Shown here piece after piece: positions 43,217 to 53,303 of a stretch of 64,000 bases of DNA. The stretch spans positions 124,001-188,000 of the forward strand of contig NZ_JACYXE010000005.1 in NCBI RefSeq assembly GCF_014857905.1. Direction: 5' to 3'. The translations under genes were made by a program, and so were the position numbers. Position 1 is the stretch's first letter; every line of letters begins with the position of its first letter. This stretch comes from Agilicoccus flavus. Lineage in GTDB: Bacteria; Actinomycetota; Actinomycetes; Actinomycetales; Dermatophilaceae. The notes beneath the pieces were generated by a model, which was not told where the DNA came from, searched no databases, and saw only the letters and a list, made by a program, of their open reading frames with translations.

Positions 43217-44413
43217 TTGTCCGCGCTGTGCGCCCGCCCGCTCCCCTCGCGCCGCCGCCTGCTCATCATGCTCGGGGCGCTGTCGGCGTTCGGGCCGCTG
43301 TCGTTCGACATGTACCTGCCCGGCCTGCCGCAGCTCACGAACGACCTGGGGGCGAGTGAGACCGGCGGGCAGCTCTCCCTGTCGGTGTCGATGGTCGGCC
43401 TCGGGGTCGGCCAGGTCGTCATCGGGCCCCTCAGCGACCAGCTCGGGCGCCGGCGTCCCCTCCTCATCGGGGTCGCGCTGTTCACCGTGGCGGCGGTGGC
43501 GTGCGCGCTCACCCCCAACCTGTGGTTCCTGCTCGTCGCCCGCTTCCTCGGCGGCGTCGGCGGCGGCGCGGGGGCCGTGCTCGCGCGCTCCATGGTGCGC
43601 GACTTGTACAGCGGGCGCGACGCGGCCCGCGCCTTCGGCATCACCGCCCTCATCTTCGGGGTCGCCCCCGTCGTCGCACCCCTGCTCGGCGCCCTGCTCA
43701 TGGCCGTCACCGGCTGGCGCGGCATCTTCGTCACCATCGCGCTGTGCGGCGCCGCCCTGTTCGTGGCCGCGGTGCGGCTGCCCGAGACCCTGCCGCCCGA
43801 GCAGCGCCACTCGGGCGGGGTGACGTCGCTGTTCAGCGAGTTCCCCCGCGTGCTGCGCGACCGGTCGTTCCTCGCCCCCACCCTCGTGCTCGCCATCGGC
43901 TTCCAGCCCCTGAGCCTCTACCTGGCCATGAGCAGCTTCGCGTTGCAGCAGGGATACGGCCTGACCGCGCAGCACTTCGGCTACGTCTTCGCCGCCAACT
44001 CGGTCGGCATCCTGCTGCTCGGTCGACTCAACCTGCGGGTCGTCGACGCCCTCGGCCCGTTCCGCGTCCTGTGCTGGACCATCGGCCTCAACGTCGTCGC
44101 GTGCCTCGCGGTCGGCGCCGCGACCGTGCTCGGCGCCTCGCTGTGGTGGGTGCTCGTGCCGCTGTTCTTCGCGATCTCCATCGCGGGTCCCCTGCTGCCG
44201 AACGCCACCACCCTCGCCCTCGAGAGCCAGGGCGAGGCCATCGGGGCGGCGTCCGCGTGCATGGGGCTGGTGCAGACGATCTTCGGCGCCTTCATCCCCC
44301 CGCTCGTGTCGCTGCTCGGCGTCACGCCCGCGCTCATGGGGGTGTCGATGGCGATCGCCTCGCTGTTGTGCATCGGCCCGCTGCTGGCGATCCCCCGCGC
44401 CAAGCGCGTCTGA
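43217..44413 (+). CDS. Bcr/CflA-family drug exporter (MFS)
   Basis: This is a 12-helix exporter with the Bcr/CflA hallmarks: LIMLGALSAFGPLSFDMYLP, GLGVGQVVIGPLSDQLGRRRPL (motif A) and LARSMVRDLYSGRDAARAFG. GITALIFGVAPVVAPLLGAL in helix five corresponds to motif C. The start is put at TTG 43217 because AGGAG lies five bases before it; the frame is open upstream but without a ribosome site. It follows the permease relic by about 120 bases. The family exports bicyclomycin, chloramphenicol, sulfonamides or dipeptides; the substrate is not predictable. Confidence 0.85.
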   Translation: MSALCARPLPSRRRLLIMLGALSAFGPLSFDMYLPGLPQLTNDLGASETGGQLSLSVSMVGLGVGQVVIGPLSDQLGRRRPLLIGVALFTVAAVACALTPNLWFLLVARFLGGVGGGAGAVLARSMVRDLYSGRDAARAFGITALIFGVAPVVAPLLGALLMAVTGWRGIFVTIALCGAALFVAAVRLPETLPPEQRHSGGVTSLFSEFPRVLRDRSFLAPTLVLAIGFQPLSLYLAMSSFALQQGYGLTAQHFGYVFAANSVGILLLGRLNLRVVDALGPFRVLCWTIGLNVVACLAVGAATVLGASLWWVLVPLFFAISIAGPLLPNATTLALESQGEAIGAASACMGLVQTIFGAFIPPLVSLLGVTPALMGVSMAIASLLCIGPLLAIPRAKRV

Positions 44414-44504
44414 CACCGGCGTCCCCGCGCCGGGGGTCGGCGCCGGGCGGGCCGGGCGCGGCTCCTACCCTGGAGCAGGTCGGGGCCGTGAGGGGGTGGG
44501 GATC

Positions 44505-47357
44505 GTGCGAGGTGGACGCACCGCGGGTGTCCTCGCCCTGGCCGCAGCCCTTCTCGCCCCCCTCGGCCTGTCCGCCGCTGCCCCTGCGGCCGCCGCCTCG
44601 GCACGAACCGAGGAGACGATCAGCGTTCCGGTGGGGCCCGAGCCCGACGGTTCGGCGGTGGCCCTCGACGCGACGGTCGTCTCCCCCGGCGGCGGCGCCC
44701 GCCACCCCGCCGTGCTGCTCACGCACGGCTTCGGCGGCAGCAAGGACGACCTGCTCGAACGGGCCCGTGAGCTCGCCGACGCGGGCTACGTCGCCCTGGC
44801 GTACACCTCCCGCGGGTTCGGCGCGTCCGGGGGCCGGATCCACCTGGCCGACCCCGACTTCGAGATCGCCGACGGCACCGCGCTGCTCGACACGCTCGCC
44901 GGGCGCCCCGACGTGCAGCTCGACGGCGCCGGCGACCCCCGCGTGGGCGCGGCCGGCGGCTCCTACGGCGGGGCCACGTCGCTCATGCTCGCGGGCGCGG
45001 ACCGCCGCGTCGACGCCACCGCGGCCTCGATCACGTGGAACGACCTCTCCGCCGCGTTCGTGCCGGGAGGATCCGGCGGGCAGGCGGGGGTCTTCAAGCG
45101 GCGCTGGACGTCGGTCTTCTTCTCACGCGCCGTCGAGGCCTCCCGCGGCCGGGCCGACGCGGACCCCGTCTGCGGGCGCTTCGACCCCGGCGTGTGCCGC
45201 ATCTTCCTCGACGCGGCCCGCACCGGCACCCCCTCCGCGCCCATGACCCGCCTGCTGAGCCGGCACAGCCCGGCGCCGACCCTGCCGGCGGTGCAGGCCC
45301 CGAGCCTGCTCGTGCAGGGCATGCGCGATTCCCTCTTCGACCTCGGCCAGGCCGACGCCACGGCCCGCACCCTCCAGGGCCGGGGCGTGCCCGTCGCGGT
45401 GCGCTGGTTCGAGGGCGGTCACGACGGCGGCGCCGACGAGCGCGAGGGCGCGGACCTGCGCACCTGGTTCGATCGCTACCTCACCGACGACGGGCGCGGC
45501 CGGACGGGACTGCCGGTGCCGGCCTTTCGCGCGCCCGTGCCCGCCGGCGCCGCCGACCGCAGCGTGACGAGCTCCACCTATCAGGGCCTGGGCGGGCTGG
45601 ACGGGTCCTCGGCCCAGGTGCCGCTCGCGGCCGGGGCGGGGGCCACGATCCTCTCCCCGCCGGGCGGCGATCCGGCCGCGATCTCCGGCATCGGGGCGGC
45701 GTTCGGCGCGATCGGCGACGCGGCGGAGTCCGGTTCGGGCTCCGGCTCGGGCTCGGGGGGCGAGGGCGGTGGTCTCGTCGGCTACCCGCTCGCGGCCCTG
45801 CCGGGCCAGAGCGTGGCGTTCGACACCCAGCCGCTGGCCGACCCGCAGCAGGTCGTCGGCACCCCCACCGTGCGGCTGCGGGTCACCTCGACGGCCCGCG
45901 ACGCGACGCTCTTCGTGTCGTGGTGGCGGATGGGCAACGCCGGGCCGAGCTCCCCGCGGGCGCAGGTCAGCCCGGTCCGCGTGGCGACGACCCCGGGGCG
46001 GCCGGTCGACGTCACGGTGCCCCTGCCGAGCGGCACGTACGCCCCGTCGGCCGGCAGCCGGTGGCGGGTGCTCGTGTCGGCCACCGACGCCGGGTTCGCC
46101 GTGCCCACCGACGCGCGCAGCTACCGGATCGAGCTCGCCGACCCGACTCTGCGGCTGCCCACGGCGCCGGCGGCGGCGGCCACCGACGGCCGCGTCGACG
46201 TGCCCGGCCTCGACCCCGAGGTCGCGGCCGTCGGGATCGGGCTGGCCGCCCTGCTCGCCCTCGTGGCCGCGGGCTTCGGCGCCGCGGCGTGGCGACGCCG
46301 CCGCACCGACCGCGCCGACACCCGGGCCGACCTGGCCGCGGTCCCCCTCGTCGTCGACGACCTCGTCAAGACCTACCGGGACGGTCACCGCGCCGTCGAC
46401 GGCGTGAGCTGGCGCGCGGAGGCCGGGCAGGTCGTCGGGCTGCTCGGCCCCAACGGCGCCGGCAAGACGACGACGATGCGGATGCTCGTGGGCCTCATCC
46501 GCCCCGAGTCGGGGCAGGTCCACGTGCTCGGCGATCCCGTCCACGCCGGGGCCCCGGTCCTGGACCGGGTCGGCGCCCTCATCGAGGGGCCCGGCTTCCT
46601 GCCCCACCTCACCGGCCGGGCGAACCTGCAGGCCTACTGGGCCGCCACGGGCCGCGACCCGGGCGAGGCCGATCTCGAGGCGGCCCTCGAGGTCGCCGCG
46701 CTCGGCGACGCCGTCGACCGGCCCGTCCGCACGTACAGCCAGGGCATGCGCCAGCGGCTCGGCATCGCGCAGGCCATGCTCGGCCGGCCCGAGGTGCTGC
46801 TGCTCGACGAGCCGACGAACGGCCTCGACCCGCCCCAGATCGCCGCCATGCGCCCGATCCTGCGCGACTACGCGGCGGGCGGGCGCACCGTCGTCGTGTC
46901 GAGCCACCTGCTCTCCGAGGTCGAGCAGACGTGCACGCACGTCGTCGTCATGAACCGGGGTCGGGTCGTCGCCGCCGGGTCGGTCGCCGACCTTCTGGCG
47001 GGTGACGAGGCGAGCGTCGTCGCCCTCGCGCCCGGCTCCGACCCGGCCCGGATCGCGGACGCCGTGCGGGCCGACCTGCGCGACGCCGCCGAGCAGGTGC
47101 GGGTCGACCCGGTGGCCGGCACGTTGACGTGCACCGGGGGCGCCTCCCGCGGGCGGGTCGTCGCGGCGGTCGTCGCGGCCGGGGGCGACGTGGTCGGCGT
47201 GTCGGGGCGGCGCCGCCTCGAGGAGGTCTTCCTCGGGGTCATCGGCGCGGGCGACGACGGCGCGGCCGGGTCGGCGGGGTCGACGGGCGGGACGGACGCG
47301 TCGCAGGAGTCGGAGGAGGAGCGCATGGAGCGGCTGCGGAAGGTGCGGACCCGATGA
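44505..47357 (+). CDS. secreted alpha/beta-hydrolase fused to ABC ATPase
   Basis: A single 950-residue chain holds two machines. After a signal peptide (about 1-33) comes an S15/CocE-like alpha/beta-hydrolase with GGSYGG (S153), an acid in VQGMRDSLFDLGQ and FEGGHDGG. A beta-rich C-terminal jelly-roll-type domain and a Gly/Ser linker (about 45730-45775) follow. A membrane helix at about 575-595 and RRRR stop-transfer follow. Next is an ABC domain with LLGPNGAGKTTTMRML (K654), YSQGMRQRLG and LLLDEPTNGLDP. The predicted topology is hydrolase outside, ATPase inside. GTG 44505 is preferred over GTG 44496 for spacing from AGGGGG. It overlaps the permease gene (ATGA). A similar fusion recurs in actinobacteria; its substrate is unknown. 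Confidence 0.85.
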   Translation: MRGGRTAGVLALAAALLAPLGLSAAAPAAAASARTEETISVPVGPEPDGSAVALDATVVSPGGGARHPAVLLTHGFGGSKDDLLERARELADAGYVALAYTSRGFGASGGRIHLADPDFEIADGTALLDTLAGRPDVQLDGAGDPRVGAAGGSYGGATSLMLAGADRRVDATAASITWNDLSAAFVPGGSGGQAGVFKRRWTSVFFSRAVEASRGRADADPVCGRFDPGVCRIFLDAARTGTPSAPMTRLLSRHSPAPTLPAVQAPSLLVQGMRDSLFDLGQADATARTLQGRGVPVAVRWFEGGHDGGADEREGADLRTWFDRYLTDDGRGRTGLPVPAFRAPVPAGAADRSVTSSTYQGLGGLDGSSAQVPLAAGAGATILSPPGGDPAAISGIGAAFGAIGDAAESGSGSGSGSGGEGGGLVGYPLAALPGQSVAFDTQPLADPQQVVGTPTVRLRVTSTARDATLFVSWWRMGNAGPSSPRAQVSPVRVATTPGRPVDVTVPLPSGTYAPSAGSRWRVLVSATDAGFAVPTDARSYRIELADPTLRLPTAPAAAATDGRVDVPGLDPEVAAVGIGLAALLALVAAGFGAAAWRRRRTDRADTRADLAAVPLVVDDLVKTYRDGHRAVDGVSWRAEAGQVVGLLGPNGAGKTTTMRMLVGLIRPESGQVHVLGDPVHAGAPVLDRVGALIEGPGFLPHLTGRANLQAYWAATGRDPGEADLEAALEVAALGDAVDRPVRTYSQGMRQRLGIAQAMLGRPEVLLLDEPTNGLDPPQIAAMRPILRDYAAGGRTVVVSSHLLSEVEQTCTHVVVMNRGRVVAAGSVADLLAGDEASVVALAPGSDPARIADAVRADLRDAAEQVRVDPVAGTLTCTGGASRGRVVAAVVAAGGDVVGVSGRRRLEEVFLGVIGAGDDGAAGSAGSTGGTDASQESEEERMERLRKVRTR

Positions 47358-48220
47358 GCGGCGACGCGACGGCCACGTCGACCTCGACGTCGGCCTCGAC
47401 GGGCCGCCGACGGCGGCGGCCCCTGTCCTGGCGCGCCGAGCTCGGCCGCCAGGTGCGGCGGCGGCGCACGCTGTGGGCGTTCGGCATCGTCGTCGCCCTC
47501 CCCCTCATCCTCGTCGGCGCCTTCGCCCTCGGCGACGACGACGGGTCGGGCACCGGCTTCAGCGACCTCGCCCGGCACGGCGCCGCGAACCTCACCGTCT
47601 TCACGCTGCTCATCTCGAGCGACTTCCTCCTCGTCATCCTCGCCGCGCTCTTCGCGGGGGACGCCGTACCGGCCGAGGCGTCGTGGTCGTCACTGCGGTA
47701 CCTGCTCGTCGCGCCGGTCGGCCGCGCCCGCCTCCTGACGAGCAAGCTCGTCGTCGCGCTCGCCGGGGTCGTCGCGGCGACGACGCTGCTCGCCGCCTGG
47801 TCGCTGCTCGTGGGCGGCGTCGCGTACGGGTGGGAGCCGTACACGAGCCCGGGCGGCACCGGCCTGGACTGGGCGGCGTTCCTGCCGCGGCTGGGGCTGG
47901 CCGTGGCGGCGATCTGCGTGACGCTCCTGCAGGTCGCGGGGATCGCGCTGCTCCTGGGCACCCTCGGCGACGCCCCGCTCGGAGCCGTCGGCGGCGCCGT
48001 GCTCGTGACGATCCTCGCCTCGATCCTCGACGCGATCCCCGAGCTGGGCGACCTGCGCCACGCCCTGCCCATGCACTACTCCCGCAGTTGGCTGGCCGCG
48101 TTCTCGCCCGACATCGCGTGGACCGACCTGCAGCGCGGTGCCCTGTGGTCGCTCGTCTACTTCGTCGCGAGCGTGGCGGGCGCGTACTGGTGGTTCCGGC
48201 GCAAGGACGTCCTCAGCTGA
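47354..48220 (+). CDS. ABC-2 type permease partner of the fused ATPase
   Basis: The 288-residue protein starts inside the stop region of the fused hydrolase-ATPase gene (ATGA overlap). It has a basic, Ser/Thr-rich cytosolic N-terminus and about six helices. WSSLRYLLVAPVGRARLLTSK is the usual cytosolic loop of ABC-2 permeases, and LGTLGDAPLGAVGGAVLVTI is the segment also found in the relic at 42951. It should form the exporter channel with the ATPase half of the upstream protein. The C-terminal FRRKDVLS is typical. Confidence 0.87.
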   Translation: MSGDATATSTSTSASTGRRRRRPLSWRAELGRQVRRRRTLWAFGIVVALPLILVGAFALGDDDGSGTGFSDLARHGAANLTVFTLLISSDFLLVILAALFAGDAVPAEASWSSLRYLLVAPVGRARLLTSKLVVALAGVVAATTLLAAWSLLVGGVAYGWEPYTSPGGTGLDWAAFLPRLGLAVAAICVTLLQVAGIALLLGTLGDAPLGAVGGAVLVTILASILDAIPELGDLRHALPMHYSRSWLAAFSPDIAWTDLQRGALWSLVYFVASVAGAYWWFRRKDVLS

Positions 48221-48256
48221 TCCGCCGGCGGTCGGTGCGCGCTAGCCTCCCGTGAC

Positions 48257-49030
48257 ATGAGCGATCACGCCTCCCGATTCCGCCTCGACGGCCGCACCGC
48301 CCTCGTCACCGGCGCCTCCCGCGGGCTGGGGGTCGCCATCGCCGAGGGCCTCGCCGCGGCTGGCGCCGACCTCGTGCTCACCTCGCGGGACGAGGCCGAC
48401 CTCGCGCCCGTGGCGGCGCGCCTGCGGCAGGAACACGGGTGCACGGTGTCGACCCTGGCCGCCGACCTCGGATCCCCCACCGCGGGCGCCGAGCTCGGGG
48501 CCGCGGCCTGGGACGCCGCCGGTCGGGTCGACGTCCTCGTCAACAACGCGGGCCTGTCGATCCCGGCCCTCGCCGTCGACGTCACGCCGGCCGACTACGA
48601 CACGGTCATGGCCGTCAACGTCCGCACGCCGGCCCTGCTCGCGGCCGACCTGGGCGGGCGGATGGCGGCCGCGGGCGGGGGCCGGATCGTCAACGTCGCC
48701 TCCGTCGCCGGCCTGCGCGCGCTGACCGAGCACTACGTGTACTCGATGAGCAAGGCGGCCCTCATCATGGCCGGCAAGGTGCTCGCGCTCGAGCTCGGCG
48801 CCGCCGGGGTGCGGGTCAACACGGTGTGCCCGACGGTCGTGCTCACCGAGATGGGGACCCGCGTCTGGGGCGACCCCGTGAAGTCGGGCCCCATGCTCGC
48901 GCGCATCAGTGCCGGCCACTTCGCGCAGCCGCAGGACGTCGCCGACGCGGTCGTCTACCTCGCCTCCGACGCCGCGGAGATGCTCAACGGGACCGAGCTC
49001 GTCATCGACGGCGGGTTCAGCGCGAACTAG
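48257..49030 (+). CDS. short-chain dehydrogenase/reductase
   Basis: The 257-residue SDR has ALVTGASRGLGVAIAEGLA for cofactor binding, TSRDEADL after strand two (arginine here may favour NADP), LVNNAGLS, and the catalytic NVASVAG...YVYSMSKAALI with Ser, Tyr and Lys. It ends LVIDGGFSAN. Its overall wording is like glucose 1-dehydrogenase/gluconate 5-dehydrogenase or L-xylulose reductase types. It begins at ATG 48257, 36 bases after the permease, and is followed by an aldo-keto reductase, so it may act on a sugar or polyol. The substrate is unassigned. Confidence 0.85.
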   Translation: MSDHASRFRLDGRTALVTGASRGLGVAIAEGLAAAGADLVLTSRDEADLAPVAARLRQEHGCTVSTLAADLGSPTAGAELGAAAWDAAGRVDVLVNNAGLSIPALAVDVTPADYDTVMAVNVRTPALLAADLGGRMAAAGGGRIVNVASVAGLRALTEHYVYSMSKAALIMAGKVLALELGAAGVRVNTVCPTVVLTEMGTRVWGDPVKSGPMLARISAGHFAQPQDVADAVVYLASDAAEMLNGTELVIDGGFSAN

Positions 49031-49109
49031 CGGCGGGGCCGGCCCGCGGCGGACGCGGCACGGGGCGGGCCGACGGGCACCGGAGAGGCGCCGCTCCTAG
49101 GGTGGCGAC

Positions 49110-50141
49110 ATGCGATACCGCCCCCTCGGACACAGTGGTTGCCTCGTCTCGAACCTGTGCCTCGGCACGATGACCTTCGGCGCCGAGAGCGACGAAGACG
49201 TCGCGTTCGCCCAGCTCGACCGGTTCGTCGAGGCCGGCGGCACCCTGGTCGACACGGCCGACGTGTACGCCGGCGGGGTCACGGAGGAGATCGTCGGGCG
49301 CTGGTTCGCGGCCCGGCCCGCCGACGTCACCGATCCGGTCGTACTCGCGACGAAGGGACGGTTCCCCCTCGGCACCGAACCCAACGCCGCCGGGTTGTCG
49401 TCGCGTCACCTCACCCGGTCCCTCGACGACTCCCTGCGCCGGCTCGGTCGTGATCACGTCGACCTCTACCAGTGCCACGCGTGGGACCCGCTCACCCCGA
49501 TCGACGAGACCCTGCGCACCCTCGACGGATTCGTGCGCAGCGGCAAGATCGGCTACTACGGCTTCTCCAACTTCACCGGGTGGCAGCTCGCCACGGCGGT
49601 CCACCGGGCGCGCGCCCTCGGGGTGGCGGAGCCCGTCACCCTCCAGCCGCAGTACAGCCTCATCGTCCGCGAGATCGAGTGGGAGATCGTGCCCGCCGCG
49701 CTCGACACCGGCATCGGACTGCTGCCCTGGAGCCCCCTCGGCGGCGGTTGGCTGACGGGCAAGTACACCCGCGACCAGCGCCCCACCGGCGCGACCCGCC
49801 TCGGCGAGGACGCGAACCGCGGCATGGAGGCGTGGGACCGCCGCGGGACCGAACGCACGTGGCGCATCGTCGACGCCCTGCAGCAGGTGGCCGACGAGCG
49901 CGGCGAGTCCATGTCGGTCGTCGCGCTCGCCTGGGTGACCGGTCGCCCGGCCGTGACCTCGACCATCCTCGGGGCCCGGACCGTCGAACAGCTCGAGGCC
50001 AACCTCGCCGCCGCCGACGTCGACCTCACGCCCGAGCAGACGTCCGCTCTCGACGCCGCCTCCGACCTGGGCGCCTCCGACTACCCCTACGGTCCCCTCG
50101 GCGTGGACCAGCGCTCCCGCACGCTCGGCCCCCAGGGCTGA
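49110..50141 (+). CDS. aldo/keto reductase (YajO/Tas-like)
   Basis: The 343-residue NADPH-dependent reductase has the catalytic tetrad in context: Asp and Tyr in LVDTADVYAGGVTEE, Lys in VLATKGRFPLG and His in VDLYQCHAWD. NADPH-binding residues lie in the C-terminal VTGRPAVTSTILGARTVEQL. It starts MRYRPLGHSGCLVSNLCLGT, typical of the AKR branch that includes YajO and potassium-channel beta subunits. The substrate is probably an aldehyde or ketosugar. It is convergent with a TetR gene. Confidence 0.87.
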   Translation: MRYRPLGHSGCLVSNLCLGTMTFGAESDEDVAFAQLDRFVEAGGTLVDTADVYAGGVTEEIVGRWFAARPADVTDPVVLATKGRFPLGTEPNAAGLSSRHLTRSLDDSLRRLGRDHVDLYQCHAWDPLTPIDETLRTLDGFVRSGKIGYYGFSNFTGWQLATAVHRARALGVAEPVTLQPQYSLIVREIEWEIVPAALDTGIGLLPWSPLGGGWLTGKYTRDQRPTGATRLGEDANRGMEAWDRRGTERTWRIVDALQQVADERGESMSVVALAWVTGRPAVTSTILGARTVEQLEANLAAADVDLTPEQTSALDAASDLGASDYPYGPLGVDQRSRTLGPQG

Positions 50142-50204
50142 CCGCCGGCCCCGCGCCGGCGCGACGACGGCCCGAGGTCCCCGTCGGTGAGACGGCCGCC
50201 CGCG

Positions 50205-50906
50205 TCACTCGCCGTCGGGCGCCGGCGTCCCTCGGTCCGCGGGCAGGAGGCTCCACCGCGCCTTGAGGCCCTCGACGAACACGGCGAAGTCGTGCGCCAT
50301 GTCGATCTCGTCGGGCTTGTCGAGCCACTGGATCTGGAGGCCGTCGGAGATGGCCACCGTCAGGCGGGCCACCCCCTCCACCGGCATCTGGGGGTCGACG
50401 GTCCCCTCGGCCACACCGGCGCGCAGGCACTCGACGAGCAGGCGGACGCTCTCGGCGTGGTGCTCCACGAGCCAGGCGTGCCCCGGGTGCTCGGTGTGGT
50501 CGGCCGCCTCGCCCGCGACGGTCGTGAAGAGGCGCACGAAGCCGGGCCGGGTCTGGTTGTGGGCGAGGAGGCGGATCCAGAAGTCGAAGATCGCCCACCC
50601 CGTCCAGGTCCCCCCGAGCGCGGCCGTGTCCTCGGCGTCGCGGCGGCGGAGCACCTCGGCGAGCAGCGCGCCCTTGTCGGGGAAGTGGTGCGCCGCACCG
50701 GTGTTGCTCAGGCCGGCGGCGGCCGCGATGGCCGCCATCGACGTCCCGCGGTAGCCGTACTGCGCGAAGAGATCGACGGCGGCGTCGACGAGCGCCGTCC
50801 GCGCCTGCTCGCCGCCGCCCCCCTTGGGCCGGCCGACGCCACGCCGGCGACCTGCGACCGGTCCGGTCGACGTCCGGCGCTCCTGGGGTCGAGCCGTCCT
50901 GGCCAT
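50205..50906 (-). CDS. TetR-family regulator, beside beta-glucosidase locus
   Basis: The 233-residue regulator has a basic N-terminal extension of about 30 residues. The TetR helix-turn-helix region follows, YGYRGTSMAAIAAAAGLSNT and GAAHHFPDKGALLAEVL. Position three of the recognition helix is unusual (SNTGAAHHF where SKGGLYYHF is common). The C-terminal ligand domain is about 130 residues. It lies downstream of a GH3 gene in the same orientation but beyond a strong terminator. ATG 50906 is selected as start. It may control the GH3/MFS genes, which is a common arrangement, but no operator was identified. Confidence 0.82.
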   Translation of the reverse strand: MARTARPQERRTSTGPVAGRRRGVGRPKGGGGEQARTALVDAAVDLFAQYGYRGTSMAAIAAAAGLSNTGAAHHFPDKGALLAEVLRRRDAEDTAALGGTWTGWAIFDFWIRLLAHNQTRPGFVRLFTTVAGEAADHTEHPGHAWLVEHHAESVRLLVECLRAGVAEGTVDPQMPVEGVARLTVAISDGLQIQWLDKPDEIDMAHDFAVFVEGLKARWSLLPADRGTPAPDGE

Positions 50907-50969
50907 ACGCGTCCTTCTGCTCGTGTTCCGATGGGGTCGGGCCCGCGCCCGACGCGCGGCCCGGGGAAA

Positions 50970-51005
50970 GGGTGTGCCACCGGGATCGCTCCCGGTGGCA
51001 CGCCC
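50970..51005 (-). terminator. strong intrinsic terminator after GH3 gene
   Basis: A 16-bp stem with one G-U pair (GGGTGTGCCACCGGGA / TCCCGGTGGCACGCCC) and a TCGC tetraloop lies 14 bases after the GH3 stop. On the minus strand it is followed by CTTTCCCC, giving a short U-tract. Confidence 0.8.
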
Positions 51006-51019
51006 CGCTCCCCCGCGGC

Positions 51020-53266
51020 TCAGCCCGCGGCGGTGCGTTCGGCGACCGCCTTCGCCAGCGCCGCCCGGTCCAGGGAGAAGCCGGAGAAGGAGGCGAGCGT
51101 CTTCATCGGCATCGTGCCGATGACGGCGACCATCTCGGGATCGCGCGTCGGGTCGTTCGCGCCCTCCGCGACGGCCTTCGCGATGAGGGCCCGCCCCTTC
51201 TCGTCGGCCATCCATTCGTGCAGGGTCGAGAGCTCGGTGAGCGGCGCCGCCACCGGCGGGGCCGACACCTCGACGCGCTGCGACAGCAGCAGGTCGCGCG
51301 AGTGGCGGCCGACCTCGATGTCGAACGCGCCGGCCTCGACGACCCAGCGGTCCAGCAGCACGGACCAGAACGAGAACGCGCGCTGGTCGAGGTCGATGCT
51401 CACCCGCTGCGACTCCCCCGGCTCCAGGGTCACCTTGGCGAAGCCCTTGAGCTCGCGCACCGGACGGTGCGCGCTGCTCTCGACGTCGCGGACGTAGACC
51501 TGCACGACCTCGGCGCCGGCCACGTCGCCGGTGTTGGTCACCGTCACCGACACCTGGGCCCGCAGCGTGCCCTGCTCGGCCTCACCGGTCACGTCGACGG
51601 CCAGGTCTCCGGTCTCGAACGTCGTGTAGGACAGCCCGAACCCGAAGGGGAAGGCGACGTCGAGGTCGCCCTTGTCGTAGCCGCGGTACCCGATGTAGAG
51701 CCCCTCCCCGTAGACGACCTGCTGGGAGTCGCCGGGGAAGTTGAGGTACGAGGAGTTGTCCTGCACGCGCACCGGCATCGTCTCGGCGAGACGGCCCGAG
51801 GGGTTGACGACCCCCGCGAGCACGTCGGCGATCGCTCCGCCGGCGGCCTGACCGCCGAGCCACGCCTCGAGCAGGGCCGCGGCGTGCGGGGTGACGTCGC
51901 CGAGCCGCACCGTCGAGCCGTTGACGAGCACGACGACGACGTTCGGGTTGGCCGCCGCGACCGCCTGCAGGGCCGCGATCTGCCCGGCGGGCAGCTCCAG
52001 GTGCGTGCGGTCGAAGCCCTCGGACTCGTCCTTGCCGGGGAGCCCGAGCAGCATGACGACGGTGTCCACCTCGCCCGCCAACCGGACGGCCTCCTCGCGC
52101 AGGGCGTCGTCGCCGTCGTCGCTGTCGATGCCGTAGCCGGCGGCGAAGGGGACGTCACCGAACACGGCGCGGATCTCGTCGAGCGCGACCTCGACCTTCG
52201 TGGGGTTGACCTGCGAGGAGCCCGCGCCCTGGAAGCGGGGGGTCCGGGCGAACTCGCCGACGACCCCGATCTTCGCGTCGCGCGACAGCGGCAGCAGGCC
52301 GCCGTCGTTCTTCAGCAGCACGGCCGACTCCCCGGCGGCCCGTCGGGCCAGCGCGTGGTGGGCGGCCTCGTCGTAGGACTCGTCCAGCTCGAGGACGTGC
52401 ATGCCGCGGGCGACAAGCTCGAGGACCGCGCGGACCCGGTCGTCGAGGACCGACTCGTCCAGCTCGCCGGCCTCCACGGCCGCGACGACCTCGGCGGGGC
52501 TCTCGGCCACCGGCGGCATTCTCGAGGTCGAGGCCGGCCTTGACGGCCGGGACCCGGTGGTAGACCGCGCCCCAGTCGGAGACGACGAGGCCCTCGAAGC
52601 CCCACTCCTCGCGCAGGACGGTGGTCAGCAGCCACGGGTTCTCCGACGCCGACAGCCCGTTGACCTTGTTGTAGGAGCACATGACCGTCCACGGCTGGGA
52701 GCCGGTGACGATGCGCTCGAACGCCGGGAAGTAGATATCGCGCAGGGTGCGCTCGTCGACGACGGCGTTGACGCGCAGTCGGTCGTCCTCCTGGTTGTTG
52801 GCGGCGTAGTGGTTGAGCGACGTGCCGACGCCCTGGCTCTGGATGCCGTCGACGATGCCGACGCCGAGCTCCCCGGCGAGGAAGGGGTCCTCGGAGAAGT
52901 ACTCGAAGTTGCGTCCGCACAGCGGGGACCGCTTCATGTTGACGTCCGGGCCGAGGATGACCGACAGGTTGCAGGCGCGGGCCTCCTGGCCGAGGGCCTC
53001 CCCGATCTCGCGCAGCAGCGTCGGGTTCCACGAGGAGGCCACCGCGGAGGCGGTCGGGAAACACGTCGCGGGCAGCGAGCCGCCGAGGCCGAGGTGGTCG
53101 CCGCGGTCGGGCTGGGCCCGCAGCCCGTGCGGGCCGTCGGAGACCATGATCCGCGGGACGCCGAGGCGCTCCACCGGCACGGTCCACCAGAAGCCGGAAC
53201 CGCCGTGAGCTGAGCCTTCTCCTGCAGGGTGAGCTTGCCCAGGACGTCGTTGACGTCGAATGTCAT
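51020..53266 (-). pseudogene. beta-glucosidase (GH3) with two compensating frameshifts
   Basis: Three frames together give a complete 748-residue family 3 glycosidase. ATG 53266 (AAAGG upstream) yields [17 protein letters not shown]. Near 53200 the frame must shift to read [20 protein letters not shown] and SDGPHGLR; a missing G in GCGGGTTCC explains it. That frame runs through [19 protein letters not shown] and the nucleophile motif VVSDWGAVY to GLDLE. There an extra A (GAGAATGCCG for GAGATGCCG, about 52518) shifts it again to [12 protein letters not shown] and the C-terminal alpha/beta-sandwich and fibronectin-III-like domains. There is no signal peptide, so it is cytosolic. Unless these are sequence errors, the gene is dead. 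Confidence 0.85.
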
Positions 53267-53303
53267 GTCGAACCTTTCGTGCGAGAGCCGGATCGGTGGG
53301 GGG

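Noticed and set aside
50205-50906. TetR gene as the last gene of the MFS-GH3 operon
   Set aside because: A 16-bp terminator hairpin with a short U-tract at 50970-51005 separates it from GH3, so independent transcription is more likely.
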